DNA of 59,755 nucleotides from Candidatus Hydrogenedentota bacterium (GTDB taxonomy: Bacteria; Hydrogenedentota; Hydrogenedentia; Hydrogenedentales; SLHB01), in assembly GCA_016215105.1 (NCBI GenBank), contig JACRLJ010000071.1, positions 1-59,755 of the forward strand, given 5' to 3'. Shown here piece after piece: positions 1 to 6,903 of the stretch; positions within the stretch are counted from its first letter, which is position 1; the number at the start of each line of letters is the position of its first letter. Position numbers and translations under genes: made by a program. The notes under the pieces were generated by a model. The model did not search any database. It saw only the letters and a list, made by a program, of their open reading frames with translations, and was not told where the DNA came from.

Positions 1-2
1 AC

Positions 3-59
3 ACCGAGTACGGCCGGCGATTGATGAAAATCGTGAGCGAGGCCGCCCCTCGCCGTTAG
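3..59 (+). CDS. possible C-terminal end of an upstream gene (partial)
   Basis: An open frame entering from the left edge runs 18 codons to a TAG at 57-59, ending in a basic tail (…AAPRR). It is too short to identify. It lies about 50 bases before the next start on the same strand, which would suit an operon. It could be chance. Confidence 0.2.
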   Translation, partial: TEYGRRLMKIVSEAAPRR

Positions 60-107
60 TTCCGCATCTGTAACTCACTGTGAGAATTCGCAACTCCTGG
101 AGCGGTC

Positions 108-587
108 ATGCGCCCCATCGCTTTTGAACTCCTAAGTAAGCCTCTCTTGTTTCTACACCTCGCCGCCGCGGTGACTGCCCTGGCGAGCAGCGTTCACTTG
201 GGTCTCCGGCTGGCCCGCGCCGTGCGCGCTACGGGCGAATACCTGCCTCAGACCCGGACCCATGCGTCCATCTTGGCGGCGTCGTATCTCGCCGTGTTCG
301 CGCTCGGCGGCCTCATCTACCCCGCGTTTCGGATTCGCGTGCGCAGCGATTTCATGGATGCGGCGCTCCCATGGGCCACCGGCCTCTTCGAGATCAAAGA
401 ACTCCTCGCCACCACCGCGCTGCTGCCCGTGCTCGGGATTTTCGCGTTGTCCCGCGCTATCAATCCACAAGACGCTTCTCACCGCCAGTACCTGCCCATC
501 TACTTCGGACTGATCGCGTATGTATTCTGTGTACTGTCATTCAATGCGTGGTGCGGCTGGTATCTCGTCACGCTGAGGTCAATCTAA
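108..587 (+). CDS. small polytopic membrane protein, unknown function
   Basis: The product is 159 aa with about four hydrophobic segments, near residues 10-35, 50-70, 90-112 and 128-155. It is therefore an inner-membrane protein. A histidine lies in the first segment and a Trp/Cys-rich stretch in the last, but no family signature is recognised. The stop TAA shares a base with the next start (TAATG), so the two genes are probably translationally coupled. Nothing links it to the phage-like cluster downstream. Function is not assigned. Confidence 0.7.
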   Translation: MRPIAFELLSKPLLFLHLAAAVTALASSVHLGLRLARAVRATGEYLPQTRTHASILAASYLAVFALGGLIYPAFRIRVRSDFMDAALPWATGLFEIKELLATTALLPVLGIFALSRAINPQDASHRQYLPIYFGLIAYVFCVLSFNAWCGWYLVTLRSI

Positions 588-976
588 TGCGCAGCCCATT
601 CCTCGTGCTTGCCGTACTTGCGGCAGCGGTATCGGCGTTTTCGATCACCTTCATCCTCAATCCGCCCTCCCCGCGCTACTACCCCCTCGAACACGCGTGG
701 CGGCTCGCCGAGCCCGCCCCAGGTCCGGCCATGGGCTGGTACGGGAGGTCCGGCGCAGCTCTGTTAGCCAGTGCGCTGGCCGGCGCCGCCGGAGGAGCAA
801 TCGCTCGCCGCGTCGAAAAGTCAATAAAGAGTGTACGATCCATGCGCGCCCTCGCCGTCATCCTGACGCTGCTCATAGCAGTCGGCCTCGTAGCGGCGGC
901 AGGCGCCATCGTGAACGAGCAATTGCCCTGGTTTCACAAGGCCCCGCAGGCGCCAAAAATTAATCACGAATATTAA
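587..976 (+). CDS. small membrane protein coupled to the preceding gene
   Basis: The product is 129 aa. An N-terminal hydrophobic segment (about residues 4-24) could be a signal anchor. A central Ala/Gly-rich segment (about 50-70) and a third (about 85-107) follow, with a basic cluster (RRVEKSIKSVR) between them. The start is the ATG overlapping the upstream TAA at 585-587; a longer in-frame start at 371 would overlap the upstream gene heavily and is rejected. It probably works with its partner in the membrane. No family is recognised. Confidence 0.6.
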   Translation: MRSPFLVLAVLAAAVSAFSITFILNPPSPRYYPLEHAWRLAEPAPGPAMGWYGRSGAALLASALAGAAGGAIARRVEKSIKSVRSMRALAVILTLLIAVGLVAAAGAIVNEQLPWFHKAPQAPKINHEY

Positions 977-1134
977 TTTTTCGCCGCGCTCTTTTTCGCC
1001 GCAACCACTCCCTTCTCGCACGTAGCGCCCTTCGCTATCTCTTTGCCTCTAAGCGTTTTCCAACGCTTCCCGATGCTCCGAAATCCGCCTGATTTTTTCT
1101 CATCCAGCACCTTCGCCACACCCGTTTTCGCCGC

Positions 1135-1186
1135 AAAAAGCCGAAACAGTCCCCCCTTACATATAGGGGGGTGTTACGGCCCAAAC
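1135..1186 (+). promoter_or_regulatory. conserved leader element, copy 1 (before portal gene)
   Basis: The leader has a 15-base box (AAAAAGCCGAAACAG, 1135-1149), a hairpin with arms CCCCCCT (1151-1157) and AGGGGGG (1165-1171) around a 7-base loop, and the box GGCCCAAAC (1178-1186). It lies 21 bases before the portal start. A second copy at 36147-36197 has identical boxes, the same 7-base loop and a shorter matched stem. The paired change in stem length suggests a structured promoter or 5' UTR common to both phage-like loci. Confidence 0.6.
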
Positions 1187-1207
1187 GACAACGAAGAGGA
1201 AACGTGA

Positions 1208-2404
1208 ATGAGAAACTGGATGGATTGGTTACGGGGCAATAGACCGGATCGCGCGGCCCCGGCGCGGCGCACGGAAACATTTCGCACGGCGTCCGTCCCG
1301 GAAGACGCTCGAACGCAAGGAACGCGCTTCGAGAACTACGTTCCGCTGCCCAACGAGACGCCCTTCTCGATGCTGCAAGTATACCGATTCCTGCGCGACG
1401 CCATCCCCGACGTATCGGAGCCGTCGTCGGAGGCAGCAAAGGCGCGCGCAGAGCGCCTCCTCTTCGAGTTGGATCAACGCGTGAACGGCGGCGACCGCGG
1501 CATGGACGGCCTGCTCGACGTGCTGTACACCTCGCTGTTCACCTACGGCGCGGCGGCCTGTGAAATTGTGTTGACGCAAAGCCGCGAATCCATTTTCGAT
1601 GTCGTGCCCGTGGACGTGTGGACCGTTCGGTTCCGGCGCGAGGAGAGTGGACTCCAGGCTTACCAGCTTCACAACGGCGAGGCCATCAGACTTCCCATGG
1701 ACCGGTTTGTTTACCTCGGCCTGGACCGCGACGGCACAAACCCGTACGGGCGCTCGATGATGCGCTCGATTCCGTTCGTGGTGAAGATTCAGCAGCGGCT
1801 GATGGAAGACATGGCCAAAGCGACCCACAACGCGGGGTGGAGCAAACTCCACGTGAAGTACACACCCGAGGCGCGCGAACGCGGCGAATCGGCGGAAGCC
1901 TATACCCGGCGGCTCGACGGCAGCTTCAACGAGTTGCGCACGAAGCTGAGCGGTCTCGAAGCGGATCAGAATCTCGTCACCTACGACAACGTCAGCGTGA
2001 ATCTTCTGCGCGGAGATCAGCACGCGCAGATCTTCTATGACAATCACAAAGCCATCGAGGAACAGGTGATTACGGGCATGCACCTCATGCCCATTCTGCT
2101 TGGCCGCAATTACGGCACCACCGAGACCTACGGCACGGCCCAATTCGAGATCATCAACCGCCAGGTCGAGGCCATCAACCGTAGCGTCAAACGCCTGCTC
2201 GAACGGCTCTACAACTTTGAACTCGCGCTGATGTGGGGCGAGGCGCGAGCCCGCGTGACGATGCGGTCCAACCGGACCGTCGATGTGCTGAAAGAGGCGC
2301 AGGCCCGCGGCAAAGAAATCGAGAACGCGCTGCGGCTTCGAGAGGCCGGCTTCCTCGAGCACGGCGGCGCCGCGCGGTTGTTGGGAATTGGCTCGACACA
2401 GTGA
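1208..2404 (+). CDS. phage portal protein
   Basis: The 398-aa product resembles the portal of tailed phages: the dodecameric ring at one capsid vertex through which DNA passes and to which the tail attaches. Supporting features are the N-terminal MRNWMDWLRG region, a central TNPYGRSMMR segment before the helical stem, and a C-terminal TTETYGTAQFE region followed by amphipathic helices, as in the DUF935/portal families. Length is slightly short but normal. An AGAGGA ribosome site lies 7 bases before the ATG. It is the first gene of the cluster; no terminase precedes it. A dispersed hairpin repeat starts right after the stop. Confidence 0.8.
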   Translation: MRNWMDWLRGNRPDRAAPARRTETFRTASVPEDARTQGTRFENYVPLPNETPFSMLQVYRFLRDAIPDVSEPSSEAAKARAERLLFELDQRVNGGDRGMDGLLDVLYTSLFTYGAAACEIVLTQSRESIFDVVPVDVWTVRFRREESGLQAYQLHNGEAIRLPMDRFVYLGLDRDGTNPYGRSMMRSIPFVVKIQQRLMEDMAKATHNAGWSKLHVKYTPEARERGESAEAYTRRLDGSFNELRTKLSGLEADQNLVTYDNVSVNLLRGDQHAQIFYDNHKAIEEQVITGMHLMPILLGRNYGTTETYGTAQFEIINRQVEAINRSVKRLLERLYNFELALMWGEARARVTMRSNRTVDVLKEAQARGKEIENALRLREAGFLEHGGAARLLGIGSTQ

Positions 2405-2434
2405 TCGGGATGGCGGATGTCCTCATCCGCCGGT
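2405..2434 (+). repeat. dispersed hairpin repeat, family A (stem GGCGGATG)
   Basis: A CGGGATG flank is followed by a perfect 8-bp stem GGCGGATG (2412-2419) / CATCCGCC (2424-2431) with loop TCCT. It sits directly after the portal stop codon. It belongs to the same family as the repeats at 4085, 4154, 8691-8816, 31632, 48041, 50011 and 55684, which share flank and loop but not stem sequence. Confidence 0.75.
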
Positions 2435-2468
2435 CCAAGCGAGAAAACCTACCTCAAGGAGAACGCAC

Positions 2469-3164
2469 ATGCAATTGGAACCCTTTATCTTTCGACAGGA
2501 AGGCCGGCTCATCGGCATTCGCGCCTTCGACGACAATGACACCGACCCCGTGCTCGGCTCGGTCAACCGCTACGCGCTGCGGCCGCTCGTGCGCGACGAA
2601 TTCGTTGTGTTCACGCTCGACCTGTGCCACAACCAGATCGACCGCCATTTCAGCCGGTTTCCCGACGACGAACTCGAAACCATCAACACCTTGGCCCCGG
2701 GCCGTCCGCTCATGGAACGCCACGACCTGCGCGGGTCCTTACCGCGCGGAACGTTCTTCCGTTCGCAATTGCATCGCGACGGCGAGCGCGTATCCGTCCG
2801 GCCCGACGTGTACGTATTGCGCACGAAGGACAACGAGGACTTCATCCTCAATATCGAGGGAGGTGTCTATCGGGAGACTTCGATTGGGTTTTCGTTTCAA
2901 ACGCCCGAGTGCTCCGTGTGTAATCGCGACCTGCGCACCTGCGATCACGTTCCAGGCCGGTCGTATGGCGACGCGCAGTGCCATTACGTCATGCGCGATG
3001 TGCTCGAAGTCATCGAAGGGTCTGTCGTCCCGTCCGGATCGCAAGGCACCGGATTCGTCGCGCAAGCTCGCGCGCTTCCAGTTGGCCAGGCCCTGGACAC
3101 CGCCCGTCAACGTTTCCATCAACCCATCGAACTGTGGTCCCGCCGGACGTGGGCCGCGGAATGA
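2469..3164 (+). CDS. HK97-family prohead protease
   Basis: The 231-aa product matches the capsid maturation protease that cleaves scaffold and coat proteins during head assembly. A likely catalytic His85 lies in MERHDLRG, and the likely nucleophile Ser138 lies in ETSIGFS, the family's SIGF-type motif. A later strand reads EGSVVPSG, as in the family. Unusually, a Cys/His cluster follows the serine (C148, C151, C158, H160, with C171 and H172), resembling a zinc knuckle. An AAGGAG site precedes the ATG. The stop overlaps the next start (ATGA). Confidence 0.75.
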   Translation: MQLEPFIFRQEGRLIGIRAFDDNDTDPVLGSVNRYALRPLVRDEFVVFTLDLCHNQIDRHFSRFPDDELETINTLAPGRPLMERHDLRGSLPRGTFFRSQLHRDGERVSVRPDVYVLRTKDNEDFILNIEGGVYRETSIGFSFQTPECSVCNRDLRTCDHVPGRSYGDAQCHYVMRDVLEVIEGSVVPSGSQGTGFVAQARALPVGQALDTARQRFHQPIELWSRRTWAAE

Positions 3165-3379
3165 ATACCAACGAGGCGCCAGCCATGGAAAATGAATCGA
3201 CCTACACCGCGTATGAACGCCTGTACCAGTTGCAGTTCGAGAATCTGAACCGTGACTTGAACGAACTGAAGGACCGTGTGAAATCCCTCGAAGTGGCTTT
3301 GGCGCGCGGAGTGATGCTGCTCGTGGCCAATCTGGCCGGGGTCGTCATCATGCTCGCGCAACAAATCATCCACCGGTAA
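3161..3379 (+). CDS. small coiled-coil protein with one C-terminal membrane segment
   Basis: The product is 72 aa. A heptad-like charged region (LQFENLNRDLNELKDRVKSLE) precedes a single hydrophobic segment (about residues 48-68). The pattern recalls XhlA/haemolysin-type small phage membrane proteins that work with holins, but this is only shape similarity. The start is the ATG overlapping the protease stop; an internal ATG at 3185 is an alternative. Position inside the structural operon supports a phage role. Confidence 0.6.
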   Translation: MNTNEAPAMENESTYTAYERLYQLQFENLNRDLNELKDRVKSLEVALARGVMLLVANLAGVVIMLAQQIIHR

Positions 3380-3393
3380 CCAAAGGAGCCGTT

Positions 3394-4137
3394 ATGTTCT
3401 GGAAAATCATTTGTGAAGACGCCGGTACGCCGGTGTCCAACAATGCGCCGGCCGATGGCCGGTTTGTAGTGCATCGCCATATCGACGCCGACGGGCCTCA
3501 CCTTGATTTGCGCGTCGAAATGGATAACTGCCTGATGGGTTGGCGTGTTGACGGCCTCACGCTCGAGGGCGGGCCGTGGGCCACCGAAAAGCGGCCCCAT
3601 CCCTTGCACTGGCTCGAGCAGCCCGGTGACGCGATTCGCGAAGAGTCCGGCGTATACACGTGGGAAAAGCGTGAAGCCGATGAAGTTGTTCTTGTATTGC
3701 GGGACCCGCGCGGCGCCAAGCGCGTGCGCCTGCAGCGCGAAGTCGGTCTGCCGCCCAGCGCCTTGCGAACCATTCGAGCTGCGCTGTCCGGCGCAAACGC
3801 CGCGCCCGCCGACGCAGCCCGTTTAATCGCCGATGGCGCTACCGCCAGGCGGCGCGCAATCGAGCGCTTTTGCGGACTGGGACGTGAACTGGACGGCAGC
3901 GCATTCGACGAAACGCTGTGGCGTAAGACCCTCGCGCCACTGACGCTCGACGAGATTCACGCCCAGTTGCGCGCATACGAAGTCCGCTTCGACAAGGCGC
4001 ACCCGCCGCAGCCCGTGTCCCAGCCGGAATCGCTGCCCGCATGGGAACGCGACAGCCGAACCGGCGCCGCAATGGCCATCCTCCGGGAGGGCGAATGTCC
4101 CCATTCACCGCCTTCCACCAATAACTGCAACCGTTAA
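3394..4137 (+). CDS. LigD-type DNA 3'-phosphoesterase-domain protein
   Basis: The 247-aa product carries, at about residues 20-125, a domain like the 3'-phosphoesterase module of DNA ligase D, which trims 3'-phosphate or 3'-ribonucleotide ends during end joining. Visible matches are His29, then H36-x-D38-x-R40-x-E42, then W50, and a HPLHW motif with His69. These correspond to the family's metal and phosphate ligands, although the first His-His spacing is one residue longer. The remaining C-terminal half is unassigned, and no ligase or polymerase domain is present. An AAGGAG site precedes the ATG. The last 20 or so codons run through a dispersed hairpin repeat (4085-4112), so the native C-terminus may have been altered. 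Confidence 0.65.
   Translation: MFWKIICEDAGTPVSNNAPADGRFVVHRHIDADGPHLDLRVEMDNCLMGWRVDGLTLEGGPWATEKRPHPLHWLEQPGDAIREESGVYTWEKREADEVVLVLRDPRGAKRVRLQREVGLPPSALRTIRAALSGANAAPADAARLIADGATARRRAIERFCGLGRELDGSAFDETLWRKTLAPLTLDEIHAQLRAYEVRFDKAHPPQPVSQPESLPAWERDSRTGAAMAILREGECPHSPPSTNNCNR
4085..4112 (+). repeat. dispersed hairpin repeat, family A (stem GGCGAATG), inside a gene end
   Basis: A CGGGAGG flank is followed by GGCGAATG (4090-4097), loop TCCC and CATTCACC (4102-4109), with one mismatch. It overlaps the 3' end of the phosphoesterase gene and lies about 45 bases before the next family member. Confidence 0.65.
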
Positions 4138-4153
4138 CCCAAAGCACTACCTA

Positions 4154-4180
4154 CGGGAGGGTCGGCGTCCCCGCCGACCG
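4154..4180 (+). repeat. dispersed hairpin repeat, family A (stem GGTCGGCG)
   Basis: A CGGGAGG flank is followed by a perfect stem GGTCGGCG (4160-4167) / CGCCGACC (4172-4179) with loop TCCC, in the gap between the phosphoesterase and decoration-protein genes. The same version is tandemly repeated at 8691-8816. Confidence 0.75.
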
Positions 4181-4234
4181 TCTTAGCAACAGACACAAAA
4201 CCAAACTTCAACCAACCAACTAAGGAGAACCACC

Positions 4235-4615
4235 ATGGCATTTGGAGACATTGGAGGCGCGGTGACGGAACTCGTCATCACGTGCAAATCGCCGGCCTCC
4301 GGCACAGTCAACATCTTGAAAGGCGACGCCGTGAAACTGACCGGCGCGTACACCGTAGACAACGCCACCAGCGCGGAGGACCTCATTTTCGGACAGGCGC
4401 TCGCCAGCACGGTCGAGAACGGCGCCGCCATTCCCGTGAAGGTCCGCGCCGTGTGCCTGTTCGCATACACCGGAACCGCCCCGGCCGTGGACGGCGCGAA
4501 AGGCGTTCTCGCCTCCGCTACGGCAGGGAAAGTGAAGGCCCCCGCGGCCGGCGCCGGTCAAGGCGTAAACGTCAAAGTGGACACGGGCTCGAGCCTGGTC
4601 CACGTACTTCTGTAA
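4235..4615 (+). CDS. phage head decoration-like protein
   Basis: The product is 126 aa, rich in Ala, Gly, Val and Thr, with a beta-strand pattern (SGTVNILKGDAVKLTG…) typical of small capsid-decorating proteins of the DUF2190/gpD type, which bind the outside of mature heads. An AAGGAG site precedes the ATG by 7 bases. Its place immediately before the major capsid gene is the usual one for such proteins. Assignment rests on composition, size and position. Confidence 0.6.
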   Translation: MAFGDIGGAVTELVITCKSPASGTVNILKGDAVKLTGAYTVDNATSAEDLIFGQALASTVENGAAIPVKVRAVCLFAYTGTAPAVDGAKGVLASATAGKVKAPAAGAGQGVNVKVDTGSSLVHVLL

Positions 4616-4630
4616 AGGAGAATGCACACC

Positions 4631-5674
4631 ATGGCATACCGAGACGACACCGTTAAGGAACGCGTCGCGTTCCTCAGTCAAGACCCCGACAAACTGCGCA
4701 CGGCGCGCGGCCGCGCACTGTACGAAACCCTCGAAGGGCTGGGTCTCACCCACTCCCAATTCTTCCGCGCGCTGGACACGAACGTGCAGGACTACTGCGC
4801 GCAGGAGTTCGGCATTGACCTCAACCGCATTACGGTGGACCGCTTCTTTCAGTCCGACCCGAACGCGAAATGGCTGTTCCCGGACATCGTCCGCGACGCC
4901 GTCGTGTCCGGCCTGAAGCGCAAGCCGGTTTATCCGCAGCTCATCATCCGCGACGAGCCCATTCACGGCACCGCGTACGACGTACCGTACGTCCAGGAGA
5001 ACTCCGACGAGGAGGAACTGCGCAAGGTAGCGGAAGGCGCGTCCATCCCCGAGTCCGAGATCACGTACGGCGACCGCATTGTCAAGCTCGATAAGAAAGG
5101 CCGCGGCGTGATCGCGTCGTACGAAGTCATTCGCCGGATGTCGGTGGACATGCTGAAGGTACACCTCCAGCGCATCGGCGAACGCCTCGGCCGCAACCTC
5201 GACGCACGATTGGCGACCGTGTTGGTGAGCGGAGACTCTTCCGGCGCCGGCACCGCGCCCGTGACCGTCAACACGGCCACACCCGGCGCCTGGGTCTACG
5301 GCGATCTGGTCAATGGCTTCATGACCTTGACCCTCGATCACTACTTCACGCCCACGCACATGCTGGCCAACGCCGCGCTTTGTCAGACGCTGCTGGGGCT
5401 AGCCGAGATCAAAGACAGCGTGATGTTCGACTTCGCAAAGACGGGCAACCTGCCCACACCGCTCGGCGTGCGCCTGGTGCCGATGGTGGATCAGCCCGCG
5501 AACAAGCTGACCATCCTCGACGCCAACTACGCGGTCGAGAAGCTGACGGAACAGGACCTCCTGGTCGAGAGCGACAAGCTCATCAATCAACAGTGGGATC
5601 GGACCTACCTCACGGTAGTCACCGATTTCGCGATCATCTACAACAAGGCGCGGCTGGTCGTGAAGAGCGACTAG
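4631..5674 (+). CDS. phage major capsid protein
   Basis: The 347-aa product resembles HK97-fold coat proteins that form the icosahedral shell. Features include a charged helical N-terminus, a central region around KVAEGASIPESEITYGDR, which matches the E-loop/P-domain style of coat proteins, and a C-terminal part ending in TDFAIIYNKARLVVKSD. I chose the ATG at 4631 because AAGGAG lies 11 bases upstream; an ATG at 4622 is too close. It is followed by a strong hairpin, as often seen after coat genes. No separate scaffold gene is apparent. Confidence 0.75.
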   Translation: MAYRDDTVKERVAFLSQDPDKLRTARGRALYETLEGLGLTHSQFFRALDTNVQDYCAQEFGIDLNRITVDRFFQSDPNAKWLFPDIVRDAVVSGLKRKPVYPQLIIRDEPIHGTAYDVPYVQENSDEEELRKVAEGASIPESEITYGDRIVKLDKKGRGVIASYEVIRRMSVDMLKVHLQRIGERLGRNLDARLATVLVSGDSSGAGTAPVTVNTATPGAWVYGDLVNGFMTLTLDHYFTPTHMLANAALCQTLLGLAEIKDSVMFDFAKTGNLPTPLGVRLVPMVDQPANKLTILDANYAVEKLTEQDLLVESDKLINQQWDRTYLTVVTDFAIIYNKARLVVKSD

Positions 5675-5703
5675 TCGCTAACCGCGACGCCCAAGGCGCG
5701 TAG

Positions 5704-5771
5704 GGAGGGGACGAGGGTCCGCCATCGGACAACTCCTCCTCCTCGTCCCCTCCATCTCCCAATTGTCCGAT
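5704..5771 (+). promoter_or_regulatory. hairpin with potential H-type pseudoknot after the capsid gene
   Basis: A perfect 13-bp inverted repeat (GGAGGGGACGAGG at 5704-5716, CCTCGTCCCCTCC at 5741-5753) encloses 24 bases. Within that loop ATCGGACAA (5724-5732) is complementary to TTGTCCGAT (5763-5771), just outside the hairpin, so a pseudoknot could form. It ends 22 bases before the next ATG and could protect, attenuate or regulate mRNA between capsid and adaptor genes. Confidence 0.55.
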
Positions 5772-5793
5772 TCAGCAACCGAAGGAGTTTGTC

Positions 5794-6210
5794 ATGGCGA
5801 ATTTCACCACCGAGACCGCGGTGCGGCTCAAGTTTCACTGGCACGATACGACACTCGTACCCGCGACGCTCGTACAAGCGGGTATCGACGACGCCCACAC
5901 GGAAATACTCCGCTTCCTGGACCCAGTCTACGGCGCAGGACCGGCCGATGACGCGCTCGAAATGGGCGAAACCATTCTCGCCGGCGCCAATGTGGCGCGG
6001 GCCCTTGCCGCGCAGGAGGCGTCTGTTCAGAAGCGAGTCACCATCGGTGGCCAACGCGTTGAAGAAGGCGCTCGCTTTACCTCGCTAATGGCGCTAGCCA
6101 ACGTTGCGGAGACCCAGGCGTGGTATCTGCTCGAGCCCTACTTGCGCGATCGCGCGCCGCGCACTGAGTCCACGACCACCGACACGCAACCTGTCCTCGG
6201 GGAGCTCTAA
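5794..6210 (+). CDS. phage head-tail adaptor-like protein
   Basis: The 138-aa, mainly helical product follows the capsid gene, the standard position for the neck protein that joins the portal to the tail (DUF1320/gp36-like). A segment FLDPVYGAGPADDALEMGE and helices up to about residue 120 fit, but no diagnostic motif is visible. A GAAGGAG site precedes the ATG. The next gene starts 3 bases after the stop. Confidence 0.5.
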   Translation: MANFTTETAVRLKFHWHDTTLVPATLVQAGIDDAHTEILRFLDPVYGAGPADDALEMGETILAGANVARALAAQEASVQKRVTIGGQRVEEGARFTSLMALANVAETQAWYLLEPYLRDRAPRTESTTTDTQPVLGEL

Positions 6211-6213
6211 GCC

Positions 6214-6900
6214 ATGCCCATCACGTTAGGCTCCATCGTTCTAGACGCGACCCATACCAGCGCCGCGGAAAGCTACGCCGAGGTGGGCGGCCGTGATGCG
6301 CGCAAGATTACGCTTTCCGGCCTCATTCTGGGAGAACCGACCGCGGTCGAAATCGAAGCCCGTCTCGACGCCATTCTGGACGCGGCCTCCGCGGAGGACT
6401 ATGGCGTGGCGCTTTCCGTCCGCGCGGACCGCCAACTGTGGGTGCGGCGCGAGTCCTTCGAGCGGGCATTTCGCCCGGATGAGTTGATAGGGTCGTTCAC
6501 CCTCGTTTTGGAGGCGCGAGATCCCTTCGAGTATGCCACCACACCGTCGAGCCACTCCTGGACAATTTCCGCCTCGGGCGCAACACTTGCCCTTACCTCA
6601 GCCGGAAATGCCCATGCGTTGCCCTCCATAACTCTCGTGGCGGCCGGAACGATCATCAACCCGGCGTTTGGCGACGGGACACGCTCCATTCAATTCTCCG
6701 GTACGGTGGCGGCCGGTCAAACGCTCGTGTTTGACGCGCCTTCAGGACGCGTAACGCTCGATGGCGTGGACGTTACGCCCTATACCGCGGGAGAGTTTCC
6801 TCAGATTGCTCCGGAAGGCGCGAATCTTTGCTTCACGGATGACGCGGTCAGTTCGCATCTTGCTTCCGTAACCGTATCGTACAACGATCGCTGGTGGTGA
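6214..6900 (+). CDS. distal tail (Dit-like) protein
   Basis: The 228-aa product is beta-rich. Its N-terminal half (ITLGSIVL…GRDARKITLSGLI) looks like the Dit ring domain that connects tail tube to baseplate in siphophages, and the C-terminal half (GTRSIQFSGTVAAGQTLVFD) is like the galectin-like Dit domain. The start has GGGGAG 9 bases upstream. It lies 3 bases after the adaptor and 3 bases before the Tal-like gene, which fits Dit-Tal order. Tail tube and tape-measure genes normally found before it are missing. Confidence 0.55.
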   Translation: MPITLGSIVLDATHTSAAESYAEVGGRDARKITLSGLILGEPTAVEIEARLDAILDAASAEDYGVALSVRADRQLWVRRESFERAFRPDELIGSFTLVLEARDPFEYATTPSSHSWTISASGATLALTSAGNAHALPSITLVAAGTIINPAFGDGTRSIQFSGTVAAGQTLVFDAPSGRVTLDGVDVTPYTAGEFPQIAPEGANLCFTDDAVSSHLASVTVSYNDRWW

Positions 6901-6903
6901 CCC

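Noticed and set aside
4220-5359. 379-codon open frame antisense to decoration and capsid genes
   Set aside because: It crosses two real genes on the other strand and shows no domain or translation signal.
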